From NCBI GenBank assembly GCA_022414725.1, contig CM039463.1, positions 27,180,003 to 27,244,002 on the forward strand: 64,000 nt of DNA, written 5' to 3'. The notes under the pieces were generated by a model. The model had not been told where the DNA came from. It made no database searches and saw only the letters and a list, made by a program, of their open reading frames with translations. This stretch comes from Microglena sp. YARC. Lineage: Eukaryota > Chlorophyta > Chlorophyceae > Chlamydomonadales > Chlamydomonadaceae. The position numbers and the translations under genes are program-made. This document shows positions 1-10,900 of the stretch, piece after piece (the stretch's first letter is position 1; each line of letters begins with the position of its first letter).

Positions 1-1535
1 ACCTCACCCCTAAGCCCTGATCATTTGTGTGCAACTTACCTGGTCCAAGGTCCGGCATGTACAACTGGTTCTCTTCCCCCCCTTAGCTCTTCAGGGTCAT
101 CCATGCTGCTACTGCCTGCGTTCACAAGTAAAGCGGGTGTTTGAGATCAATGCGCATGGAATCTTGCTGCTAGTGCAGCGTGCACATACAATGTGGGTGT
201 TACATAGAATGCATATGATCCATGCTGCAAGTGCCTGCCTGCACATGTAACATGGGTGTTGGTTTGTCGTGGGGTGGGGTGGGTGTGTGGGTGTGGGTTC
301 TAGGTGTAGTGATATGTAACGCATAGATTGAATGCATATGGGCATACATACCAGAGGAAAAGCTGACCTGACCCGCTGACCTGACCCCCTGCTCTGGGCT
401 CATGCACAGGTTCCAGGTGCTGTAGGAGTGTATATAGTATGCCTGCCAGTATTTGTTATAAGAGTATGTACATGTGTTATTATGCAGCCCCTGCTTAGGG
501 CACATGCACAGCTTCCAGGTGACACTTTTGCCAGAATTAGTCACCGTGCCTCAATAGGTTGGCCCAAGACTGTGTGGGTGTTTAGATACAATGCACATGA
601 AAATGTTTATGTACATGTACTGTATACAAGAGGAATACGCACTGGTGTCCTTAACTTCACATCCTGAGAGTGGCGCATTACTCGGATATAACAATTTCAA
701 TTTCAATTTCAACTACAAGAGGAATGGAGTAGATTCGGCGGATGAAAGACACAATGACCAAAAAGCTGACCAGACTCCTGTGCCCTGGCCCCGAATGGGT
801 TGATGATTGTTACATTTTTTCCTGACGTCCTACTAGGCTCTAAATGTGCCCACAGCTTAATGGAGCCAAGGGGAACCGTGGTGGTAGTGAGTCAACACAC
901 CCAAAATGTTAATCGGCACAAAGAGTACTACCCATAATACCGGGGTATTACCCGTAATACCCGCCCAGGACAAACACTAATGCAGCCGCATGCTTCCCAA
1001 AGCTAATGCAACTTATGCTTCCCAAAGAGCTGAAGTCCGTGAGTTGAATTGAAATGGTGGTTGGCCCCATTGAAAGCGAACAGGCTGGCCCACTCAACCT
1101 CACGCCTCGTAACAAGGCGTACTATGTATTTATCAAGGGGTACTTGTGTACATCATACACACACACAAGAATGTATGTGCCCATCTGAATTGTGAAGTAA
1201 AAAATGGTGTGGCGTGTGCTGCTAGTGCCTGCGAGCGGATGTAATGCTTGTGGGGTAAGGTCCTACGGTGACTACTGCTAGCTCCGGCTTACGCGGTGGT
1301 GTCCTGAATTTCACGTCCTGTGAGTGACTGCATAACACGGATGTACAATTTCAATTTCAACTTGCGGGGTAAGACAATCACCTACAACAGACGATTACTT
1401 GTGTGGAGGTCGATTTGTCTCTGGACAACCCTACCTAATGTGAGCCTTCAGCCCATCCATGAACACAGTCCTCCCCTCCTCCCCTCCTTCGTCGGAAATG
1501 TTTAACCAGCAGGGAATGCCTAGCTAGCATTGTTC
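1..1535. other. Intergenic DNA, no supported gene
   Basis: Only short frames without conserved motifs are present. The stretch holds two copies of a dispersed family with an AATTTC run (about 600-720 and 1255-1360) and one copy of the family ending in an aggcgtactat motif (about 1060-1135). I see no coding exon, tRNA or rRNA. Confidence 0.6.
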
Positions 1536-1544
1536 ACCACCCTC

Positions 1545-1770
1545 AATGTAGCAGAGATCCCACTGTTACACCGGTTACACCAGATGAGGTCCCACTGTTA
1601 CACCGGTTACACTGATACACTGGTTACACCGGATGAGATCCCACTGTTAAACTGGTTACCCCGGATGAGATCCCACTGTCACACCAGTTACACTGGTTAC
1701 ACCAGATGAGGTCCCACTGTTAAACGGTTTTCGCCAGTTACACCAGATGAGGTCCCACTTACACCTAAGG
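1545..1770. repeat. Degenerate minisatellite (tcccactgttacaccggtta type)
   Basis: Six or so imperfect units of roughly 30-50 bp are built from the phrases tcccactgttacaccggtta and caccagatgaggtcc. Spacing is irregular and no coding potential is seen. Confidence 0.75.
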
Positions 1771-1835
1771 GTTAGGCGTCAACTGAGGCCTTCAGCCCAC
1801 GCCACCCGCAACAGGGGCGTTCACCTCATGTCAAG

Positions 1836-1976
1836 GACAGGCATATAATTTGATGTTGATCAAAGGCGAGTATGATATCATATGATATCATACAAACTCC
1901 ATCATACCAAATTGTATATAAATGGTAATTTTAGCCTAGTCAGACTGCTGGCATCATACGATTTCATGTTGCCGCT
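1836..1976 (+). mobile_element. MITE-like element with TATCATATGATATCATA palindromes, copy 1
   Basis: About 140 bp starting near tgttgatcaaaggcgagtat, followed by the palindrome tatgatatcatatgatatca, an AT-rich middle, then tagcctagtcagactgc and a second atcata terminus. Related copies lie at 37555-37690 (inverted), 40925-41055 and 58110-58250. Short length, palindromic ends, lack of coding sequence and dispersal fit a non-autonomous DNA transposon. No transposase is visible in the window, so the class is an inference. Confidence 0.6.
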
Positions 1977-2134
1977 CCATACTCCTTCCCCTCCTCCTCC
2001 TCTCTTCAGAAATACAAACGCCCACAAGCACATTCCCATCATCCAACAACCCACAGAGCGCCACTGTTTCTTTCCGAGGTTACGCATAACAGTTTCCATT
2101 TAACTCCATTAGCCAGCTTCCGGTGCACACGGCA

Positions 2135-2260
2135 CATCCCTCCCCCAACCACCACCACCACCACCACCACCACATATGCGTAAACACAAACATCCCTCCC
2201 CCACCCCCACTCAACATGTGATCACACACACACATCCCAAATTGCTGAGCATCGTTGGGA
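2135..2260. repeat. CCA and CA microsatellite
   Basis: A (CCA)n run near 2148-2172 is followed by C- and CA-rich DNA. Frames opening across it are low-complexity artefacts. Confidence 0.7.
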
Positions 2261-2281
2261 TGCCTGTCAGCTTTCAAAGGC

Positions 2282-2460
2282 ACTAGCTAGATTCAGGTTT
2301 GACCCTCGGACGGGAAACACAAGCTGCTTGGAAGCTGCTATGCGTAGCTTAAACAAGAAACAGTCCACAGTGCTCTGCGCTGCTTACTCAGGTTGGGCTT
2401 GGGAGGAGCTGATACAGCCTTTACCATGACAGAGCTCTGTCTGCCTGGCCTGGAGCTCCT
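2282..2460 (+). repeat. Dispersed family E (gaagctgct...cgtagc), copy
   Basis: Carries the phrase for agctgcttggaagctgctatgcgtagc, seen in related form at 22225-22310, 30505-30600 and 54270-54470, with shorter pieces at 38470-38545 and 39085-39110. Copies differ in length and are strongly diverged. I cannot assign a transposon class. Confidence 0.45.
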
Positions 2461-3354
2461 GAACACGAAATGCGGCATGCATGGAAGATTACTGGATGGA
2501 CGGATTCATGGATGAATTAATGGATGGATTATTTTCAGCATGTGAGGCATCTTTCACAAGGAAGAGGGGAGAGGGAAATGGGGGGTGAGGGGGGGGTAGA
2601 AAGAGAGGGGAGAGAGGGGGGAGACAGGTGAGAGGAAAAGGTCTGGGGGTGTGGGTGGGGGTGGAGGGGACCCTTAGAGCAGGCCCTTGGCTTCAGAGTC
2701 CATCTTCAAGTCCAGCAGCAAGACTGCGGTTTTCAGATCCAGAAAGAATGCTAGCACTGGCTGACATATCGTGGACCTTGTTGCGATGGCCCATGCTGCT
2801 CGCGAGGCACTACGTGGCCTTGTTTGTTAAATTCGGTCAAGGTCCTTCATGCATTCGCTGAGTTCGTCATCTGGGACCGATGCGCTACCTGCTGCGGAGT
2901 CCGCGGGCCATGGTCTTTCCTCCTGGTGCAGAGGACATTGTGCAGAAAGCTTGAACGGTGCGGAGCGGTGGGACAGTTAAAGCAACTCTATATAGATTCT
3001 TATGAAAAGTAGGTAGCGGTAGCAAATATGTGGGGCAGTCTCGCAATGACAAACTGTGACAGGGGTTGTATTAAGAAAGGTGCGAGTGGTTTCTGTGCGT
3101 CGTTGTGTGGCGGACCATGCAACGCGCGTTAGCCAAGCCTGAGAGCTGTTGGCCACAAAAAGTTTGGGGTAGAAGATTTGGGGGCGGCGGACAAAGAAGG
3201 GAGCTGGGCGGAGCTGGGGCGGAGGTGGGTAGGTGGGAGGGTGGGCGGCCCTGTCCTAGCTAGTGGGACCCGACACCTGGGTGAGTGGGTGGGTGGGTAG
3301 GTGTTAGCCCAGGTCTTGTCTCTGCATTGGTTCTGCTGAGTTGATGTAACATCT
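2461..3354. other. Unassigned DNA with G-rich tract
   Basis: A G/A-rich tract at 2570-2660 is followed by unique-looking DNA at 2690-3000. Short plus-strand frames at 2628-2861 and 2824-3012 show no recognisable motif, start context or splice structure. I see nothing supportable as a gene. Confidence 0.5.
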
Positions 3355-3355
3355 T

Positions 3356-3463
3356 CCCCTCTCCTCTCTCCTCTCTCTCGTCTCTCTCTCTCTCTTCTCT
3401 TCTCTTCGTCTCTCTCTCTCTCTCTATCTCTCCTCTCGTCTCTCTCTCTCTCTTCTCTCTATC

Positions 3464-3499
<36 letters not shown>

Positions 3500-3525
3500 T
3501 GTCATCTCTTTCTCTCTCTCTCTCA
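3356..3525. repeat. CT-rich microsatellite
   Basis: About 170 bp of TCTC dinucleotide interrupted by single-base changes. Its complement gives a spurious Arg/Glu-rich frame (3260-3526, minus). Confidence 0.9.
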
Positions 3526-3529
3526 CGAG

Positions 3530-3700
3530 CCCACCCTGAACAAGTCCCAGGCCGTCGCAAGCGACGCTGAAATGGCGGAGAAGTGTTGGCTATCGGAGCG
3601 ACAGGTGGCACCGGGAATCGAGTAGCGGGCCGACGCGAGGGCCAGGGGGCCAGTTAACGGCCAGGTTAACGGTACTCGGGTGACTCTGGGGTCTCCCTCC
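3530..3700 (+). repeat. Dispersed family F (aagtcc.aggcc.gtcgcaa), copy 1
   Basis: The segment beginning caagtcccaggccgtcgcaa and running to a gggccaggg/agtta motif recurs in diverged form at 10612-10830. The second copy has the gggccagggaccagttag phrase amplified in tandem, so the family seems prone to internal expansion. Confidence 0.5.
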
Positions 3701-3799
3701 GCCAAAAAATCCCCTATTTGGATATCAGGTCTCGCCCCACTAATATTAACCCCACTTGGCCAACAGGGTTGGTGGGTGGATGGAACAGTATACATAAAA

Positions 3800-4918
3800 A
3801 TCAAAAAGTAGGTATGTGAGACAAAGCAAAGAGATAAGGTTTAATAATGTATGTGTCAATTGTAGTAGTACGACTTACACGTCGTACCTTGAGTGGCAAA
3901 GTGCATCCCGATCTGAGTTCCCACCGGAATCTGTACCGCTTGCCTGACAGTGGCAAAGCCATCTGTCGCTGCATGCACTACTGTTGCAGTACTTATTGTA
4001 CTGCTGCCATCTCCTTCATAGTCTGAGCTAACGAGCTATCTTCTATCTTCTACTCTGTAAATGAGTCTGAGTCTGCAGTCCCTACTTCCTCTGTAAAATT
4101 AGTCTTCCAAGAGTACGAGATACCAACGGTAATCACGCACATTTCAGCAGGGTCAAGTACAAAACATTACACACAGTATGCACATTGCAAGTCCCGCCCC
4201 CCAGGGCGCCGGTTCGTGTTTTGTAATAGGCTTGTGCATTTGTGGAGCCCTCAGCTTCTTCCAGGCCATTTCTTGGAAGGGTCTAGATATATATTAGTAG
4301 GATGGGGCAATGCTCTCTTCCTTGAATCCTCGAATTCAGTATATTCTAATTTTCCTTTTTGAAGGTTATCTTAGTCTAAGTTAATTGTTACAACTTATTA
4401 AATCCTAAGCTAGCATAAGCTAAATAAGAAGCCTGTAGCTGTTACTAATAGACTTGTCAAACCGATGTATATTTATATGGAAAATCAACAACCCCTGATT
4501 TAGAGGTGAGGAGAAGGTATGGTAGCCCCCACTTAAGTTTAGGGTTTATGGTGTATGTTTTTGTACAGTGATTTTCGGTTACAGGTAAGTGGGGCTAACT
4601 GACGTGGGGGCTACCTTCGCCCTAAATGAGTCAGACTCACGGGCTCTACATTCTGCACCCACTTAAGAGGTTGGGTGGAGGTGGGCTGGTAGGTGGGCTG
4701 GTGAGTTAGGGGGGTCGGGAGCAGTTGGGTGAGTTGGGGTGTAGCTCCTGGGCGTAGCCAGGTAGCCACCTCCCTATTCTAGTACTGAATTTAAGTACAA
4801 GTCCACCCAACGACGGATTTCGCCCGCAATTATCTCAATGCATGCATAGCCTGTTCGTATCACCCGAGCTCGCTTCTGGTTGGCTCATTCTGCTCCATCT
4901 GGCCGTTTGAACGCAACC
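3800..4918. promoter_or_regulatory. Upstream region of TAF8
   Basis: About 1.1 kb before the TAF8 start codon at 4919. No upstream exon is needed because the histone fold begins within ten residues of that ATG. A TATATAT motif lies at about 4287-4293, far upstream, and no clear TATA box is seen within 100 bp. Extents of promoter and 5' UTR cannot be fixed from sequence alone. Confidence 0.35.
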
Positions 4919-7900
4919 ATGGCAGATGCGTACGCTCGATCTGTCGCCCGTGCTGTTGTTGGCCAAATTGCGGAAAATGCTGGATACGAAACTGCGTACG
5001 ACTCCTCAATCGAGGTGTTGTCCGAACTCATGATCGCTACGTTTTTCCGAGGTCGCTCTAGGGGCTCACTCGTTACGCAGAGACTGCAGGTTCGAACGGG
5101 ATGCTAATGCGTTCGATACGTTGCTAGCTATAGAGGATGTGGGCACGTCTGCTGAGGAGCTCAAAGTTTACCTGAATTCAATTAGCGAGGTAAGCGCAGC
5201 ATATATGTGGGGTGTTGAACTTTCATCCCCACCTACTCCGAACATGCTCGTCATGGACCCTACAACAGAGACTACACAGGGACCCCCAGAGGTGTGGGTT
5301 CAAGACCGCTGTGCGGGAGAGCTGGTGGGTGGCGGGTGGGTTGGTGGTAGTGCTGGTGCTGGTGTGTATGTGTGTGTGTGTGTGCGTCTCCATGCCTCAC
5401 CATGCCTGTGACGGTAATGCAATGACGGTGGCGGTGACGGTGATGCGTCACCATGCCTCACCATGCCTGTGAGGTGATGATTGTAGGTCAGTAATGGAGT
5501 TTGGTGCCGAAATCTCATTTCCCACTGCTGCAAGCATGCTTTACCATGGACCCTCTTACATGGGGACCTATTAGAGCTGTGGTTCTAAGACTGGTGTGCG
5601 TGTGGGGTTGCTGGTGTGGTTGGGGTGGTGGTTGTACTGGATGTGCTGGTGTTGTGTGTTGTGTGTGTGTTGGGGACGTACATGGGGACCTCAAGCGTTG
5701 TGGTTCAACGACAGGTGTGGGCATGTGCTGCTATGGTTGGGGTGATGGTAGTAGTGGTTGTACTGGGTGTGCTGGTGTGTGGTGTGTGTGTGTGTGTGTT
5801 GTGTGTGTGGTGGGGGGACCTACATGGAGACCCTAGCATGCGTGTCATGGACCTACATGGGGACCTTAATATGAGGTGTGGTTCAAGACCGGTGTGCGTG
5901 TGCTGCGGTTGGGGGTGATGTAGTAGTGGTTGTGTGGCGTGCGTTTGTGTGTGAGTGTGTCTGTGTGTTTGGGGGCTACATGGGGTACGGAAGGTGGTTC
6001 AAGAACCGGTGTAGTGTGTGGAGGGGGTAGTTGGGGTGGGTGGGGGGGGGGTAGTGTTGTCCTGTGTGTTTGGGGCTACATAGGGACTCTAGCGGTGTGG
6101 TTCAAGGTTCAAGACCTGTGTGCGTGTGTGGTTGCTGGTGTGTGTGTGGGGGGGACTACATGGGACCTCTAGAGGATGTGGTTCAAGGTTCAAGACCTGT
6201 GTGCGTGTGTGCTGTGTGTTGTGTTTGTGTGGTGTGTGTGTGGTGGGGGGGGGGCACCTCTAGCGGTGTGGTTCAAATGGCCGGTGTGCTGTGTGTGTGG
6301 GGGTGGGGGGGGGGGGGCAGGGGTGGGGGGGTGTGGGGGGGGGGGGGGGAGGCCCTACTAAGGACCTCTTAGCGGCATGTGGTTCCGAAGGCTCAATGTG
6401 TGCGTGTGTGTGTGCTGGTGTGGTGGGTGGGGGTTGGGGTGGGGGCTACATGGGGACCTCTAGAGGTGTGGTTCAAGACCTGCTTCGTGTTGCGTGTGCT
6501 GGCTGGTGTGGGTGTGTGTGTGTAGGAGGGGGGGGGGGGGAGGGGGGGGACGGGGCAGGGTGGGACTGCATGGGGGGAACCTTAAGAGTTGTGTGGTCAA
6601 CTGCCAGTCCTGTGCGTGTTCTGGTGGTGGGTGGGTGGGTGGACTTATGTGTTGTGTAGTGCGTGGTTGTGCTGGTGTGTGTGTGTGTGTGTGTTAAAGT
6701 GTGTGTGTGTGTGTGTGTGTGGGGTGGGGGGGGGGGGACTAACATGGGGACCTCTTACGGTGGGGTTCAAGTTCCTTGCGTGTGCTTCTGCTGCGTGTTG
6801 TGGGATGGTGGTGTTGTGTGTTGTGACTTTCCCCAGCTGCGGCGTACGGAGGGTCCCCTTAACACCACGCCCTCCAGGCGATATCAAGCTTTTTTTTCAA
6901 GTCGTGTGTGTGTTGCTGCTGGTTATCCAAATCTAACCTGTGTGTGGTACTGGTATGTGTGTGTGTGTGACAGGGGGGGGGGGGGGGGGTGGGGGGGGGG
7001 GGGGGTGGGGTGGCGGGTGGGGGAGCTGCATGGGGGAAAAACTCTAGAGTGGGGTTCAGTCCTGCGTGTGTGCTGCTGGTGTGTGTGGATGGTGGTGTGT
7101 GTGAGGGGGCGGAACTGCATGGGGAACTCTAGAGGTGGGTTCAAGTCCTTTGGTGCTGTGCTGCTGGTGTTGTGTGTGTGTGATTGTGCTGTTTATTTGT
7201 GTGAGTGTGTGTGTGTGGGGGTGGGGGGGGGGTGGGGGGGGGGGGGGGGGGGGGGGAACTGCATGGGGAACTCTAGAAAGTGTGGTTGGAGACTCTGTTT
7301 GCGTGTGCTGAGGGTTGGGGGGTGGGTGGGGGGACTGCTACTGTGATACCATGCCTCACCACACCTGTGATGGTGACTGAGAGTGCAGTGCAGGTGATGA
7401 TTGGTACGCACAGCGAATTAGGTTTTTGCGTAAACTTCTAATTCATTATTTACATTGGTGGCTGGAACTGCCATGCATTTTACTTTGCCAAAACAGGCGT
7501 GTGAACGCCCCCAAAATATTTACCAACACTACGCAAACATTGACTCCCCCAACAGAGGAGTCTGCCTTGCACATACACTGCCCCCAGTTTCCCATACGGG
7601 GAGCTGGTCGTCCCCCCTCCCAACCTTTGAGGCAGGGAGGGGATGAAGCCCCTTCGCATATTCCTCCCGTCCTTCTCTCAACACTTACCAACCCACTAAC
7701 TGCCCCCAACACTACCCAAAACATTGACTCCCCCCACACCAGGAGGAGTCTACCTTGGCACATACACTGCCCCGTTGCCCATACAGGAGCTGGTTTCGCT
7801 CCCTCCCAACCTCCTTTGAGCAGGAGGGATGAAGCATACACCCTCCTTCCTCTCAACCTTATCTTACCAACACTAAGCTGCCCCCCCAACAGCTACCCAA

Positions 7901-10900
7901 CATTGACTCCCCCCCAACAGGAGGAGTCTCCCTTTGCATGCACACTACCCCGGCGCTATAGCAGTTCGCCACCTCTCTTCCTACTATCAGGCTTCCGCTC
8001 CCATTGTGTGGGGTTCCGCCCCCCCAGTGCACTCCCCCCCACCCGCCGCCACAACTTACAATGCAAGTGAGGGGGTTGTCAAAGCCAGTCCCAGCACCAA
8101 GCCGGTTCGCCACCTCTCTTCCTACCTATCGTTTTCTGGCTCGCCACCCTACCTCACCCCACAACACCCCACACCACCCTGCGCATAGCATAACGTCCAG
8201 CTTGCTGTAATTAACTATGCATACACTGCCCCAGTTTTCTAGCTCACTGCAACTTCTGCGTTGCACTGTAGTATGATCACCTGTGATGCTGACAGGAGGA
8301 GGCTGTGTTTGCGAACAGGAGAGTCTGCCCTTGCAACACACACTGCCCTAGTTTCAAAATACGGGGGCGATCAGTCTTGCTATAATTAACTGCACAACAT
8401 TATACTGATCACATTTGATGTTGGACTGCAATATAATGACTTTGCCAAACACCAACTTCCCCCCAACAGGAGGAGTCTGCCTTTGCACATACACTGCCCC
8501 AGTTTCCTATACGGGGAGCTGGTCGCTCCCTCCCAACCTTTGAGCAGCGAGGGGATGAAGCTCCTTCGCATATACCCTCCTTCCTCCCATCATTTCCTGA
8601 TAGCCACACTTACCAGCACACTCCGTCTTATGACGGGCACGAGGAGAACCCCGGCAAGCAAACGCAGGTAAACCTGGTTTGATTTGAAATTGATTTGAAC
8701 CCTGGCAAGCAAAAACAGATCACGTCTGGGTTTTTATTTTAATTTTACTTTGAACCCTGGCAATCAAACGGAAGTTAAGCCTCGGTTTGAATTTTGATTT
8801 GAATTTGAATTTGAATTTGAACCCTGGCAAGCAAACACAAGTAAAGCCTCGGTTTGAATTTTGATTTGAACCCTGGCAAGCCAACACATGTACAGCCTCT
8901 GTGCGATGTATGCATGTAAATTGCAGATACCGCTCATATTTGATATTGTTATCTGCTGATTGCAACACTACTTTTAGCATACACCGTCTTATGACGGGCA
9001 TGAGGAGAACCCCGGCAAGCAAACACAGGTAAACCCTGGGTTTGAATTTGAATTTGAATTTGAACCTGGCAAGCAAACACAGGTGACGCCTGGGTTTGAA
9101 TTTGAATTTGAATTTGAACCCTGGCAAGCAAACATAGGTAACGCCTGTGTTTGAATTTGAATTTGAATTTAATCCCTGGCAAGCAAACACAAGTAAAGCC
9201 TGAATTTAAATTTGAATTTGAGCCCTGGCAAGCAAACACATGTAAAGCGTCTGCACAATGTATGCATGGATATTGCAGAAATTGAAATTGAAATTGTTAC
9301 ATCCGAGTATTGCGCCACTCTCAGGAAGTGAAGTTAAGGACACCACAGCGTAAGCCGGAGCTACCAGTAGTCACCATATGGATATTGCAGATACTCCGTC
9401 TTTTTGCGGAGCCCCATCTTCAAAGGGGGCGGCAATTCGATCCCCCATGTTTACCCATTTGTCCGTCTCGACCGAAAAATAAAGCTGACCACGTCAGGCA
9501 ACGGTCCCGTAACTAACTCGCTTCAGTCAGCTCCATCGTTGCCACCTTTCGTTCCGTTGCCAACACACTCCGCCAATTTTCCGCGTCGCTTGCAACGCTG
9601 CATAGGACTTGTCCTGATAGTCACACTTACTAGCACACTCCATTGTATGACAAGCATGAGGAAAATCCCGGAAAGAAAACACAGGTAAAGCCAGAGGCTT
9701 TTTCCGTTTCAGAAAGAGGGTCTTCTGGTAGCAATCAGGGATTGGTGAGTATCAAAGGTAGGCTCCAGGTAGTAGTTTGGGTAGGCGGCTCGAAGGGTTG
9801 CCCCTGGGTGTTTGGGGGCGGGCGGCTTATACCAGAGAGTCTCAAGGCGTGAGGCAGGTAACGCCAGCTTTCTTTTTTTTTGGGGGGGGGGGCGGGGGGG
9901 GGGGTACACATAGCAGCTTCCATGTCACTGCTCTTTTCCGACGACGCGTCGCCACAGTCTTTGGAGGGCAGGGCCGCTTCGAGTCTCAAGGCATGAGGTT
10001 ACGCTAGTGTCAGCTTTTTTTGGTGACAACTCGTCGCCGCAGTGTTCGGGGGGCAAGGCCTATTCGAGTCTTAATACACGAGTACGCTAGTGTCAGTTTT
10101 TTTTGACAACTCGTCGCCGCAGTGTTTTTTTGCGCAGGGCCTATTCGATCTGAAGACACGATGGGTAACGCCAGTGTCAGTTTTTTTTTGACGACTCGTC
10201 GCCGCAGTGTTTGTCGCAGGGCCCGTTTGGAGTCTCAAAACTAATGCCAGTGTCAGTTTGTTTTCCGATGACTCGTTCCGCCACAGAGTCCCAGGTGGAT
10301 GTTATGGTAGGGGTGTGGTGGTGATGGTGTGTGATGGAGCTAGCTTCATGGTGGTCAACACATTAGCTTACACGAGAACCGAGCAAACCAGATGGAGCTG
10401 TGTGTGTGTGTTGTGTGGGGGGGGGGGGGGGGGGGGGTAGTGGTGGTTTCTCCATTCCGTTATTACAAGCGACGCATGAATCCCCAAACCCCACGGGCTT
10501 TCTTCGCCTTGGCGCTCCGCCATGCGATGGCTACGCAGCAATCTCTAAATCAGGCTTGAGTAGCCTAAGTAGCAACTCAACCTCGGCTCTACCTAAATCT
10601 GAAATAAACAAGTCCTAGGCCCGTCGCAAAGCAACGCGGGAATTGGTGGAATGCCTCTTGGCCTATCAAATCAAGTGCAGCAGACCGAAACCAGGATTTA
10701 TGACAGGGCCAGGGACCCAGTTAGGGCCAGGGACCATTAGGCGCCATGGACCACATGTAGGGCCAGGGACAGTTAGGGGCAGGACCAGTTAGGCCAGGGA
10801 CCAGTTAGCCAGGGACCAGTTTAGGGGTTTCTTTCGTTGTTGGACGGCGACTCACGGTCAGACGGACAACGGGATGACCCTGGGGGGCTTCCCCGAAGAT

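Noticed and set aside
3260..3526. Arg/Glu-rich minus-strand protein
   Set aside because: Translation of a CT microsatellite.
7426..8210. Long frames over the TAF8 exon 2 acceptor array (e.g. 214 codons)
   Set aside because: They chain partial exon copies and intron filler; the real exon is 8470-8667.
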